DNA of 64,000 nucleotides from NCBI GenBank assembly GCA_025890175.1, contig JANPYM010000004.1, forward strand, positions 1,619,134 to 1,683,133, read 5' to 3'. The notes below the pieces were generated by a model. That model saw only the letters and a list, made by a program, of their open reading frames with translations, made no database searches and had not been told where the DNA came from. Positions 22,368 through 33,836 of this stretch are shown in pieces. How positions within the stretch are numbered: the stretch's first letter is position 1; every line of letters starts with the position of its first letter. The position numbers and the translations under genes are program-made. This DNA comes from Ciborinia camelliae. Its lineage: Eukaryota; Ascomycota; Leotiomycetes; Helotiales; Sclerotiniaceae.

Positions 22368-23441
22368 CATGTTGGTACTAGAATGCACGCACAAGGTTCA
22401 CATCTCCCACCCCAGCTCACCAGGCCTACACTATTTGAAAATCTGTGGGTCCACGAGTATGGCCTGATGACCTATTAAATATAGTAGAATGCCGAGCAAC
22501 CGAATGTTGATCAGTCCCCGAATAACGTGGAGAATGTTACTGCGAGTATTGTACAGTACGGGCTATAGTATAATGATTATTCTAGAGTAGGATACTCAAT
22601 AGGAGTAACAGTAATTAATGTAATATATATATATAGAGATAGACAGACAGACAGACAGATAGATAGATACCTAGATACCTAGATACCTAGATACCTACCT
22701 ACCTATAGCATTAGGTAATGATACGCGTCTTGGAAACCTAAACTCGTATAAAATGGCATCCATGCTATGGATATATATAAGCTCTCACTTATAAGGCTTA
22801 GACTTATTCGCCTTCAAGTTTTAACATTTAAAATTCTAGATTGATGATGACATGGGCCGCTACGGCGAACATCTGTCGTCATTCTGTCCTCCAAGCCACC
22901 CAAAGTACTATATACCCCTGTATTATTGTTCCTAGGTAGCCGTCAAAAGATTCAAAAGTAATATATAATGAGTACGGTACGGATAGCTTTTGGGCTGTGA
23001 ATATTCAATAGTCCCTCCTAATCCGTCAGTCCTGTTGATTACATATACTATACCGATGAAATTATTAATATGAGTTTCTTGTGACTCAAAACTTTTATCA
23101 ATATTATTATTATTACATACCTACCTCTAACTGGTAGTAGGTAGTTTTGATCTTGTTTGTCGCGACTTCTCATATCTCATAATTGTCTCACTCATACATT
23201 TTCGACGAGGGCAAGAGCGTCAACCAAAACGTAAAGCAGGCAAGCATTCAGGAAGTACAAGACCCCGCTGCACAGCAAGAAACTGCATTGCATAGCCCAT
23301 AGCATCAACAGGGCATCAAATCTCAAACTTCAAAACAACATTAAAATCACTCAACGAGCAACATTGATTGCGAGATCTCAAGATTCGCGAGGGTTCTTCT
23401 ATAATTATACACAAAGAATCACCTAAAATAGCGGCAGCTCG
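22368..23441. other. Intergenic region with simple repeats
   Basis: About 1.07 kb, AT-rich, without supported genes. It contains the compound tetranucleotide/octanucleotide repeat listed separately and a TACCTACCTC motif near 23119. The promoter of the PX-domain gene lies at its right end. Confidence 0.55.
22638..22706. repeat. Compound microsatellite (GACA)n (GATA)n (TACCTAGA)n
   Basis: Consecutive AGAC tetramers (about five), AGAT tetramers (about three) and ATACCTAG octamers (about four) run together in the intergenic region. Such loci are usually length-variable between strains. Confidence 0.9.
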
Positions 23442-26400
23442 ATGAACGACGAAAATAGAATTGAAGGGAGAGATCCTGACATTCCTCTCACACCCTCCAA
23501 AATGGCAACAAACGGCACGATACTGTCGCCCACGAGAAGTGTCTTTGGAGATGATAAAGGTCAAGCCCTTACTGGAAAGCAAGAACATTGTGGGTACTCT
23601 CAGCAAATATATATATCTTTGGCACAACAGAATGGCTAATCTTGGTAGATCTGAAACGCGAGTTGATCTCCCAACAAGTGAAGTTCGAAATCACCGAGTT
23701 AAACTCCCCGACGGCATTACAAAGATTCGGTGCCCCGTTTAAATCTGACCGCGGGGAAGTGTCTCCTTTGGATTCCGAGTTACCGATTCTCAGATATATA
23801 TTCGTACATCATGTTCGCGAGTTTCCATTTCTGGATAAGGCCAAGGAGAAGGAATTTTGGCAAGAGAAATTGCAGGTGGTGAGTTCAGAATATTCCTCGG
23901 GTCATTGAGGGTAGTGTAACTAATGAATCTGCTATGCAAGTTCCTGCAATCTTTCGCCGAGAAACATATCTCATCATCCGAAGACAGGCTCGAAGAAACG
24001 AAGCGCAGAAAGTTATCTATCAAATGTCAGAAGCTAGTAGAGTTGATGATGGTGTCTGGTATACCAACGGCTTCAGGATACGAGGAGAGGATTAAGTTTT
24101 CTGAATTAGAAGTTGTCGATGCGGGCGCCATCGAGCATGGTGTTCTTTCGACTATGCCGGAAGGCCATTATCTGCACGGTTGGGATGTCAATGTGGCAGC
24201 AGTCAGAACAACTAAAGTCAAACGCAATATTAGATACCACGAGCATGCTGTGAGTTCATCACGGCTGTACATTGTGGAACAATTACTTATACCACTTAGG
24301 AATTCGTTCTCCGAGTTAAGAGAAAGGGGGAGATTCCATACTTCATCGGACGCAGATATGGTGATTTCAGTAGACTCCATAAAGAGCTACGAACAGAACT
24401 TCCAGGCAAAGTGCTCCCATCTATGCCTAGAAAAAACAAGGAGAGTTCAACTGCCTCGAACCTGATTAGCAGTATTACCGGTGGCAAGGATTCCGATGCA
24501 TCTTCCGTGTCATCGGTTTCGACCATGGGAAATAAGGGCACCGAAAATGGCATGAAGAGCCTGTCTGTCCGTGGTTAGTTCATGAACCTTCTGCTATATT
24601 TCGATGTCCAAGGGCTAACCTGATGAGATCATCGTCGCTCTGGATCAACAATTTCATTTGGAAGGTCATCTCCTAGGCTATCAACATCATCCCCAAGACC
24701 ATCAGTAGACAGAAGTCCTAAACCCCCTTCAGCTTCTGTTACAGATTCAAATGTCAGTTTTCCTAATCGACGATCCGGATTTTATGGGCTAATTTATACC
24801 AGGGGATAACTTTATGGCGAGAAAACCAGCGCATATCCTTGAGGGCATTCCTCCGCAGTCTCCTTGCCAATTCTCAGATTGCGGAAACCCGAGCAATGAA
24901 AGATTTTCTGTCAAATCAACCTATTACATTAACCTACGAAGATGTAGAAGATGTTGAGAGAAGAAAGCTAATGGATGAGAAGAGAATTGTTGAGCAGAAG
25001 CAGTTTTATGAGATAGCCAGGAAGCGCGCCGCAGAACTAGACATATACATGGAACAGTATGTACTTTGGCTTGAACCTCTTTATGTATTTGTCGACTAAC
25101 TATTCTAGATTTCGTCGCGATATCGTGGAAAGTAATGGTCTCACCAAATTGTTCATAGAAATCAAGGATAAGCCAACTATTCAAGATCTCAGTATCCAGT
25201 ACCAGAAGTTTGCGGAGTGGCTACGAATCGAGGTAGCAGCAACCCTCTACCATATGTTCCTGGCGGAAGACAACTCCCCGGAATTATTTGCGCAAGCTAA
25301 AAAGATCCATTCAATGATACCATATACGCTTATCAAGAATGCCATTCGTATAGCTAATCCCGCGGCTGTCATGTCCAGCGTATTAGACATCTTTTTAGCT
25401 CAACCTTTTGGAGCGAGATCGCTCATGCAAAGAATCTTCTCTTTAACATTGAATGATGGCATCAGAAGTTTTCAAAAGTCTATTGATGGCCTTGAGAGCC
25501 AGGTCAATGAGCCCGTGTTCTGTGAGAAACTGAAGAAGTTTTGTGAAAGCCCGGAAGATCTCAAGAATTCTATACGAGCTGATGCAGAGGAGAGTAGCGT
25601 GGACTTGATTGTCGCCATTCTGAGGTCAGAGGATATCGAACCAGGTCTGAACTCGCCGCAAATTGCCAAGATATTCAATGCTTATGTTGCATGGAATAAT
25701 GCTGTGGAGAATGTTGATGAAGAGATGAAGCAAGGTGCAGAGTTGTTCTCATACTTGAAGCAGCTCCTAAAATTGTACACGAGGCAACGTGATAAGGCTA
25801 TGATGCTCAACATGATTGAAGAGCCAGTTACATTGCGCCTTCTTCGCGACTTGTTTACGATTTTCTACGAACCTTTGGTACGAGTGTATAAGTCAGCAAA
25901 TGTATACAACAGTGTCACCGATTTTGCCGATTTTATCGAGGATACGATAAAAGTAAGTAACTTTCTATTCTCATCAACATAAAACAATGACTAACGAAAC
26001 AATAGGTTGTGGATAAATGCCGAGAACAAGATTTCTCAGCAGACCCCAATCAAACTGTTCAAGCATTCATTGATTTGTGTCAACGACATGAGCATAATTT
26101 TTACAAATTCGTTCATGAAGTCCATACACACGATAATGGGCTGTTCACCCAGTTGATGGGTTGGATCGAGGGAATCCTTGAGTTCCTCCGGCAAGGTCCT
26201 ACGGGCGGAAAACTTGACATAAATGCTCTCGTCACTGGTGCCGTGAGCGTGAATCAACTGAATAAAGAAGTTGCCGTCAACGAAATCAACCAATTGATCA
26301 CATGGCAAGAAGCACGTAAGAAGTGGCATTCTGATAAAACAAGACAGAAAATGGCGGCAGAAGGCACCGGTGCCATAGAGCAGGCACCCGGAGCACTAGC

Positions 26401-26653
26401 ATTCAAGAGTACCGATTTTGGATTAGATGAGATGGATCTTGAGGAGATGAATTATGAAGATGATGACGAGAGTAGTAATGAGGACGAAGAACATGACGAA
26501 TTAGATCCGATTGTGGCTGAGAGGAAGAGGAGAGCAAAGAAGCAAGATCATTTGAGGAGAACCGCAGGTGAACCTGTTAAACCGGATGTGACTGAGGTGT
26601 ATAAATTAAAGGAGAGTTTCTTGAGCATGTTAAGGGGTGTACTCGCTGAGTAG
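23442..26653 (+). CDS. PX-domain protein of the Lec1/YPR097W type (PX plus PX-associated domains)
   Basis: The PX domain binds phosphoinositides; the yeast homologue is linked to lipid traffic at membranes. There are eight exons: 23442-23589, 23649-23878, 23941-24249, 24300-24573, 24628-24752, 24803-25056, 25109-25952 and 26006-26653. Together they encode 943 residues. Residues 50-175 form the N-terminal PX-associated helical part (LKRELISQQVKFEITELN). The PX domain, about 190-275, contains EFVLRVKRKGE, IGRRYGDFSRLHKELR with the phosphoinositide-binding Arg and Tyr, and PGKVLPSMPRKN. A Ser-rich linker follows. A large helical region (about 370-790) corresponds to the fungal PX-associated domain. 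An acidic segment (MNYEDDDESSNEDEEHDE) and a C-terminal tail end the protein. A second in-frame ATG at 23502 is a possible start. All junctions keep phase. The Lec1 match rests on remembered architecture. Confidence 0.88.
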
Positions 26654-27343
26654 TCAGTGGGTCATGGTCTAATGGGGAGAGGGGGGGAGGGGTAATAGAT
26701 GTTGTATCGGAATTAGGCGGCTAGCATGATATCTCCGTAGGAAGGAGTTTGGTTTTGGAACAAAGGTAAAGCTAGGAAGGGTTGGAAGAAGGATTGGTTT
26801 GGTATCATACATTAATGATGTTAGGGTCGGATGAGTATGATAGACGCAACGAAGGAAAGATACATAAATAGCAGATACCAGAAAGAATTATCATAGACAA
26901 GCAATGGATTTTTATAAACGATCTCATAATTCATCGGATGAATTTGAATCAAAGGGAAATAGCATTCTCAAGTAAATTTGACGCTATTCCGATACCTTGA
27001 TCCCAGTGACGTACGTACAGGGTAAAGAATATTCAAAAAACGATTCTGCTTATTCAAATTCATTTGGATTTATCTTAGAACGATAGATATTAGTGAGATA
27101 CTCGAAAGAAGGTGATTTTACCTGTAAAATTTTACAAAATAGAGAAATATAACGTTCAATATAAACCGAGACTATTGATTTTCCTATCTGCCCAGCTAAG
27201 ACTTCCTCGCTTAAAAAAGATGGTGCAAAAAATTCAATCGCCACTTTTGAGCATGACCATGACGAGAGGCTTCTGAGTCGTCACATATTCCTCGAAAACG
27301 CAGAACACAATCGCCTCAATAAATCTGTTTGATAAATATCACC
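26654..27343. other. Intergenic region between PX-domain and METTL25-like genes
   Basis: About 690 bp. It holds the PX gene 3' end with a G-rich run near 26675 and AT-rich DNA upstream of the methyltransferase gene. A 64-codon minus-strand ORF (27050-27244) has no recognisable domain. Confidence 0.55.
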
Positions 27344-29254
27344 ATGCCTCCAGAAAAATCACTACCTTACCCTGACGATTTCTCCAACGCGGATGAATAT
27401 GTAGACTCACTCCTGCACTTTGCAACCACATCCACAATTTTCCAAACTCTATGCGGAGGCGTCCATATCCTCGATTTCTTCATTCGAGAACCAAGTCTGT
27501 ATCATAAAATCCTCCCCGAAGAATGGCGCGATTGGTTACTGTCGTGTCCCTCCATGGACCTCCTCGACCTCCTCATTCGCGATGATCTCTCGCTGCCACG
27601 TGACGATCCACCCCCGGAATCTTTGATCAAATACATCCAAGATATCCGCAAACATTCTTTGATAAGGAGTGTGGAGAAGGAAAATTTAAGCACCACGAAG
27701 TTACCGCGGCATGTGGCCGTGGGGATGATTCCGAAGAAGGTGCACGAGGTGACGAATTTTGCGGACTATGTGGTTCGTGTTGCGGATTCGGTGAAGGAGG
27801 AGAGTGCGAAGGAAATCACCCATTTTGTGGATTTTGGGAGCGGCCAGAATTACCTGGGACGCACGCTTGCGAGCCCGCCGTGGAATCGATGGATTGTGGC
27901 TGTGGAGAGTAAGGGGGGGAATATCGAGGGCGCCAAGAGTATGGATGTTTTGGCGGGGATGGCCGAAAGGGAAAAGGTTATGAGGAATAAGAAGGTTTTT
28001 AGAGAGAAGATTATGGGGGAGATAGGGAAAACTAAGAGAGTGGAGGGGAAGAGGGACGAGGAGGCGGATTTGAGACCCGCGAGGGATTTACAGACGATTT
28101 ATACGCCGAGTGATGGGAAGGGGTATATTCAGTATGTTGAACATCGTGTTGAAGATGGCGATTTATCGGACGTGGTGTCTCAAATCGAGAATCTGAAAGT
28201 TTCCGCCCCAGATGGAAATCTCAATACTATCTCCGAATCCGGTTCTGCCACTCCCGCTACAGAAGATATCATATCGCGCGTCTCGGAAGCATCACCCCCA
28301 GAAATAAACCTAATGGCCATATCCATCCATTCCTGCGGCAACCTCTCGCACCACGGTATCCGGTCTCTCCTCCTCAACCCCTCAGTTCATGCTATAGCCA
28401 TCGTAGGCTGCTGCTACAATCTCCTCTCCGAACGCCTCACTTCCCCCTCCTACAAACATCCTCTTCTCCGTCCCAACCTCCGCGCTCTCAATCTCCCCTC
28501 CCCTTCTCCATCTTCCACTCCCGCATCAGCTGATCCCCACGGCTTCCCCATGTCCAATCGCCTCGCTACATACAATGAAACAGGTATCACCCTCAATATC
28601 ACCTCTCGCATGATGGGCGTTCAAGCCCCTGCAAACTGGACCGCTAAAGAGAGCGACTCCTTCTTCACCCGCCACTTCTATCGCGCTCTATTGCAGAAAT
28701 TATTTCTAGATTATGGAGTCGTCCAAGCGATTCCATTAGATACCTCGGATCATATGACATCTTCCAAAACATCACAAGCATGTGATTCTCCCGAATGCAA
28801 CGGGGAAAAGCAGGAACAAGAAACCATCACCACAACCCCCATCATCATCGGGTCCCTCCGCAAATCCTGCTACACATCCTTCACGACCTACGTGCGCGGC
28901 GCCATGCAAAAGCTCACCACGCAAGCTCCCCCCTCCTCCTCCTCCCCCTCCTCCCAAGAACCACAAATCCCCCGCTCCAACATCTCCTCGCACGTCCGGG
29001 CCCGCCTCGCCTCGCTCACCGATGCCGATATCGCATCCTATGAATCCCAATACGATCGCCAGCGCAAGGAACTCAGCATCATGTGGTCGCTCATGGCTTT
29101 TAGCGCCGCCGTCGTCGAATCCCTCATCGTCGTCGATCGCTACGTGTTTTTGCAAGAGGCCGTAAGCAGGGGCGAGTGTAGGGATGCTTGGGTCGAGTGC
29201 GTCTTTGAGTATGCCCTTAGTCCGAGGAATTTGGTCGTTGTGGGGGTTAAATAG
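27344..29254 (+). CDS. METTL25/RRNAD1-like methyltransferase-domain protein
   Basis: The family has a SAM-dependent methyltransferase fold; substrates in fungi are not established. The gene is a single exon of 636 residues. The start is the ATG in the strong context CACCATGCC. The N-terminal 150 residues contain a helical region ending in KKVHEVTNFADYVVRV. SAM motif I is HFVDFGSGQNYLGRTL at about 161-176, equivalent to the DxGxGxGxLS motif of METTL25 proteins but with Asn in place of the usual Gly/Lys before Tyr. Later blocks IHSCGNLSHHGIRSLLLN (about 327-344) and IAIVGCCYNLLSE (about 352-364) match the family HxCGDLS and GCCYHLLTE motifs. A low-complexity Pro/Ser insert lies near residues 525-545. 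The C-terminus has a hydrophobic helix (SLMAFSAAVVESLIV). Confidence 0.9.
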   Translation: MPPEKSLPYPDDFSNADEYVDSLLHFATTSTIFQTLCGGVHILDFFIREPSLYHKILPEEWRDWLLSCPSMDLLDLLIRDDLSLPRDDPPPESLIKYIQDIRKHSLIRSVEKENLSTTKLPRHVAVGMIPKKVHEVTNFADYVVRVADSVKEESAKEITHFVDFGSGQNYLGRTLASPPWNRWIVAVESKGGNIEGAKSMDVLAGMAEREKVMRNKKVFREKIMGEIGKTKRVEGKRDEEADLRPARDLQTIYTPSDGKGYIQYVEHRVEDGDLSDVVSQIENLKVSAPDGNLNTISESGSATPATEDIISRVSEASPPEINLMAISIHSCGNLSHHGIRSLLLNPSVHAIAIVGCCYNLLSERLTSPSYKHPLLRPNLRALNLPSPSPSSTPASADPHGFPMSNRLATYNETGITLNITSRMMGVQAPANWTAKESDSFFTRHFYRALLQKLFLDYGVVQAIPLDTSDHMTSSKTSQACDSPECNGEKQEQETITTTPIIIGSLRKSCYTSFTTYVRGAMQKLTTQAPPSSSSPSSQEPQIPRSNISSHVRARLASLTDADIASYESQYDRQRKELSIMWSLMAFSAAVVESLIVVDRYVFLQEAVSRGECRDAWVECVFEYALSPRNLVVVGVK

Positions 29255-29255
29255 G

Positions 29256-29349
29256 GTGGTGGGGTGCTAGGCTGGGTGCGGGGGGATCGGGGGGATCGGG
29301 GGGATCGGGATGGAATCGGTAATGGAAATGGGGATGGGGATGAGGATTA
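29256..29349 (+). repeat. G-rich tract with GGGGATCG repeats just after a stop codon
   Basis: Starting at the METTL25-like stop codon, the plus strand carries at least six runs of four or more G in under 100 nt, including three tandem GGGGGATC units. The pattern could form G-quadruplexes in DNA or in the 3' UTR of the transcript. Confidence 0.7.
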
Positions 29350-29652
29350 GGGGTAGATGGGAAATTAGTAAACTTTTTCTGGCTTTGTATAGCACAGTGC
29401 TGATAGTGGTTATATGAAGTTATAGACCCAATAAAATCCATCGTTAAAAGCACAGTCTATCCAGTCAATTCATACCACAAATTCAATAAGAGTTATCCAT
29501 CTATTAGATACCCTTCCCTGGGCAATCAAAGATATATATATATATAGGAACCTATTAATATGGACTTGTATATAGAATAATGCTTAGCGTAGGTAGTGAA
29601 TATACAGTATTATTAGGAAAAGTAGTTTAGTTGGATATATATTATTGTGATG

Positions 29653-29653
29653 G

Positions 29654-29697
<44 letters not shown>
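29653..29697. repeat. Hexanucleotide microsatellite (GAACCA)n
   Basis: About seven perfect copies of AACCAG in intergenic DNA. It is probably length-variable. Confidence 0.9.
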
Positions 29698-30031
29698 TGC
29701 CTAGCCATCCATCCTTTTAAATACCAACTCGATGCTTGCGCATCATCACATCACAACACAACACGACACAGCACACTTTTCACATCTCTTCACATCCATC
29801 CATTCAGACATCCAAACACGATCAAGGGAGCCTCATATCCTCGAGCACATCATGCATTCATCAATCAAATTTATGGCTTCTCTAAGAACAATCATGATTC
29901 ATTAGAGCTGATGCCAAAAGGGGCTAAGCGAAATGTGGGATACTCCGCTCACCACCATGCATTAATATACATCTCTTATCATAACCGTCATCTTGTCCTT
30001 TCCGTCCTGCTCTAAATAAAGACTTATTTTT

Positions 30032-31845
30032 TTATCTGGATAAAGCGATGTCATCAATACGTAAAATCATTTTCACAGTCTCGGCCGCCAGTTCAATGGC
30101 GCTCGTGCTGACCAGAAGGGGTTGCAACACATTCTCATCCGCGATATCGACCTTGACACCTCCGCTCTTGATACTGACACCGGCGTTTTTCTCGCCGTTG
30201 GCATGCTTGTGACGCAGTTCGGTGACGACTTTGATGCTGTTGAGACCGGCGTTTTCGGCGAGCGTGGTGGGGATCACTTCCATAGCATCGGCGAAGGCTT
30301 TCCAGCAGATGGCTTCGGTACCGGTTAATTCTCGTGCTTGTTTTGCTAATTGCGATGCGATTTCGATTTCAGGGGCTCCTCCTCCTGCAATCAATGCCTT
30401 CTTTTTGACTAAACATCGGACGACACAGAGGGCATCGTGGAGACTGCGCTCGGCTTCATCGAGAATAAGGGAGTTGGCGCCGCGGCAGACGATGGAGACA
30501 GTCTTGCCAGCACTCTTGGTACCGGTGATCTTGACGAGTCTGGAACCGGAAGTTTGGGCTTCTTCGACGAGTTCGGCTGAACCGAGTTTATCTTCGGTAA
30601 ATGAGTCGATGTCGGCGATGGGTTTGCAGCCTGTGGATTTGCAGATGAATTCTACTTCATCACGCTCGATATCTTTAATGCAGAGAATGTTGAGTTTGGC
30701 GAGGAAGTGGAGGGAGAGTTCGTTAACTGCGTCACGGAGGATAGACTTTTGGATCTGAGGATTATTGTTAGTACGGCTATACTGGATAGGAAGCTCAGAT
30801 AGTATCTATGACATACCAACAAAACGTTACACTTTGCCTTCTTGATCTTTTTAACTAAATTCAACAAATAGGTTCGCTCTTCTTTCAAAATCTTATCCAT
30901 TTGTCTATAGTCGTTGACGACGATTTGATTTTCCATCTGAGTTATGTTAGCAATATCAAAGATGAAGCTTTCCCAATACAACTTACATCAGGCTTTGGAG
31001 GGCTGAGTTGAAATTGAATAAGTCCAATCTTTGCCTTCTCCATTCTGATGGGCCCACCTCCATTCTTCAGAACACCTTGTGTCAAAACTACTCCCTCAAC
31101 CATTTCACTATCTTCGATAGTACCTCCAGACTTTTTAACTATTCTAATATTCTTCAAGTCCACATTTTCAGCAGTCTTGATATCGATTGTCTTTGTAACA
31201 GCGTTCACTGCCATGGGACCGAGGAGATTTGAGTATTGTGAAACGATTTTGGAAGAAAGAGAGGTGTTGGCGGCTTGTAGAAGGGTTGCGGTGTCGCTGA
31301 GAGCAACTGGGACCGACATATCGTGGAGGACTTGAACTGCTGCCGCAGCTGCTCTTTGAAATGACTCGGCAATAACTGAAGGGTGTATTCCTTTTCCTAG
31401 TAATTTATCTGCGGCGCCCAGCAGACTTCCACAAATAACGACTACTGAAGTGGTTCCATCTCCGGCTTCCACATCTTGTGCCGCTGAGAGATCCACCAAC
31501 ATCTTCGCAGAGGGGTGCATAACTGCCATACTCTTCATCATAGTGCTTCCATCATTTGTAATAAGTGTTCCTCCTTTACCGTCTTGAATCATCTTGTCCA
31601 TTCCCCTAGGACCGAGAGAGGTTCTGCATGCATCTGCAACAGCTGTATTTTGTCAGCTTTACCTTCGCGCAACATGAGATTTTCCAAACACACCTCTGGC
31701 AGCCAAAATGTTGGCATTTCGGACAGCCATAGGCTTCTCCTTGTCCTGCAGACTACGTTAGCTATATTGACAACCCCTCTGAGCTTCAATGACCCACCTT
31801 AAAGGCATTATTGGTAGAATTTCCCGCTGATTGTGTGAGAGCCAT
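30032..31845 (-). CDS. CCT4: T-complex chaperonin subunit delta (CCT4)
   Basis: CCT4 is one of eight subunits of the cytosolic CCT/TRiC ring that folds actin, tubulin and other proteins using ATP. Exons, in order of translation, are 31798-31845, 31694-31745, 30987-31642, 30817-30936 and 30032-30754, giving 532 residues. All introns are 50-62 nt. Group II chaperonin motifs are present: [26 protein letters not shown], the ATPase motif GDGTTSVVV, and the C-terminal [10 protein letters not shown] with the [20 protein letters not shown] block. The delta identity comes from [35 protein letters not shown] and the end RIDDIALSR, which match yeast Cct4 closely. The length is normal. The start codon is 418 bp from the RPT1 start on the opposite strand, so the two genes share a promoter region. 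Confidence 0.96.
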
Positions 31846-32263
31846 GTTGAAGTATTTTGATATTGGCTATAGGAAATCTGGAACGTTTGAACTCAAAATA
31901 TGTTGAGAAGTGCCGTCGTCGCGTTTCTACTCCCAATGCGCGTCTTGTCATGAGATTTCGAATTTTGAGATATCGGCTAACCTTATCTTGGACTAGCTTA
32001 TCAAGCAACGCCGACGTACCTACTGGATACCTAAGAAGAGCTATGGGAGGATTATGAATGAATTATCAACACAACAATTCAAACTTCTCACAATCACATT
32101 TTCTCCACCACATTGAAAGTAATTTGGGTTAGAATCTTTGCCCTTGGATTTTCATATCTATACAAACAATCAATTCTACGAAATTCCGCTCGTCACATCC
32201 ATTTTCAGCCGAAACATAACACTACCTTCATCACATAGCAACCTTCCTTACCCAACCCTCATC
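31846..32263. promoter_or_regulatory. Bidirectional promoter region of CCT4 and RPT1
   Basis: This 418-bp region lies between two start codons pointing apart. A proteasome-type PACE element (GGTGGCAAA) was looked for by eye and not found. There is a CT/AC-rich stretch just before the RPT1 start. Position defines the function; no binding site is proved. Confidence 0.6.
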
Positions 32264-33836
32264 ATGGTTCGTATTAATTACCTGGTGTTTATATATTCAA
32301 CTAACAGCTTTGAAGGTCAGCGCAAAGGGGCAAAATTGGGAGAACTACAAGAAGGTACATATTATTTCGCAGGCTGCCAGAGCTCTCTTTAACAAGTTCT
32401 TAGGACTTTGCCGACGACGAGGTTGAGGAGAAGAAGATCACACCTTTATCAGATGAGTAAGATTCGCCAGCCCATCGCATCATCGACAATATCTAACGAT
32501 AATATAGAGATATTCAAGTCCTAAAGACCTATGGCGCAGCTCCATATGGTGCCGCGCTGAAGAAACTCGAGCAACAGATCAAGGAGAAACAAACAAGTGT
32601 GAATGAGAAGATTGGCGTAAAGGTAGGGGTTCGGGATTTATAGGATCTGCAAACATGCTCTAAAACCCCACCAGGAATCAGACACCGGTTTGGCGCCACC
32701 TCATTTGTGGGATATAGCCGCAGACAGACAACGCATGTCCGAAGAGCAACCTTTACAAGTCGCAAGATGTACGAAGATTATTCAGGACGAGAAGGATACA
32801 GAAAAGAGTAAATATGTCATCAACGTTAAGCAAATCGCAAAATTCGTGGTAAACCTTGGCGAGCGTGTCAGTCCTACGGATATTGAGGAAGGAATGAGAG
32901 TTGGGTATGCGAAATGCGGTCTTATTTTATCTACGAAGCTAATTCACCCCAAATAGTGTCGATCGCACCAAGTACCAAATCTTATTACCCTTACCTCCGA
33001 AGATCGATGCTAGCGTTACGATGATGACAGTTGAAGAAAAGCCGGATGTTACCTACGGTGATGTTGGAGGTTGCAAGGAACAAGTCGAGAAGCTACGAGA
33101 GGTCGTTGAAATGCCACTGTTATCACCGGAGAGATTTGTTAACCTTGGTATTGACCCACCTAAAGGTGCTCTGCTCTATGGTCCTCCAGGAACCGGAAAG
33201 ACACTTTGCGCCAGAGCTGTTGCCAATAGAACTGATGCTACATTTATTCGAGTTATTGGTAGTGAATTGGTACAGAAGTATGTTGGAGAGGGTGCTAGAA
33301 TGGTTCGTGAATTATTCGAAATGGCGAGGACGAAGAAGGCTTGTATCATTTTCTTTGATGAAATTGATGCTGTTGGAGGTGCTCGTTTTGATGATGGCGC
33401 TGGAGGAGACAACGAAGTGCAAAGAACCATGTTGGAGTTGATTACCCAACTTGATGGTTTCGACGCAAGAGGAAATATTAAGGTCATGTTCGCCACCAAC
33501 AGACCTTCTACCTTGGACCCCGCTTTGATGAGACCTGGACGTATCGATAGAAAGATCGAATTCTCGCTACCAGATCTCGAGGGACGAGCAAATATTCTCA
33601 GAATTCATGCGAAGAGTATGTCTGTCGAGAGGGATATTAGATGGGAATTGATTTCACGTCTTTGCCCTAACTCCACCGGTGCCGAACTTCGAAGTGTTTG
33701 CACAGAGGCAGGAATGTTCGCCATTCGTGCTAGAAGAAAGGTAGCTACAGAAAAGGATTTCTTGAGCGCGGTTGATAAGGTCATCAAGGGTAATTTGAAG
33801 TTCAACTCCACCGCCACTTATATGCAATACAACTAG
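32264..33836 (+). CDS. RPT1: 26S proteasome regulatory ATPase subunit Rpt1
   Basis: Rpt1 is one of six AAA ATPases in the 19S base that unfolds ubiquitylated proteins. Exons are 32264-32266 (the ATG alone), 32316-32354, 32404-32456, 32508-32622, 32675-32904 and 32957-33836, giving 439 residues. The start is inferred from fungal Rpt1 N-termini: [20 protein letters not shown] follows splicing directly. The OB-domain region carries [20 protein letters not shown]. The AAA module has Walker A GPPGTGKT (about 222-229), Walker [12 protein letters not shown], the second region of homology ending in RPGRIDRK, and sensor-2/lid [20 protein letters not shown]. It ends in YMQYN as in yeast. [20 protein letters not shown] supports Rpt1 over Rpt2-6. 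It lies head to head with CCT4. Exon 1 encoding only the start codon is unusual but keeps frame and good splice sites. Confidence 0.95.

Larger units (their letters stand above)
29255..30031. other. Intergenic region between convergent METTL25-like and CCT4 genes
   Basis: About 780 bp, containing the G-rich tract and hexamer microsatellite listed separately. An ORF at 29647-30015 begins in the repeat and is not supported as a gene. Confidence 0.6.

Noticed and set aside
28772..29165. Gly-rich minus-strand ORF and Pro-rich plus-strand ORF of 127 codons
   Set aside because: Both are shadows of the low-complexity part of the METTL25-like gene, which is intact and conserved in its own frame.
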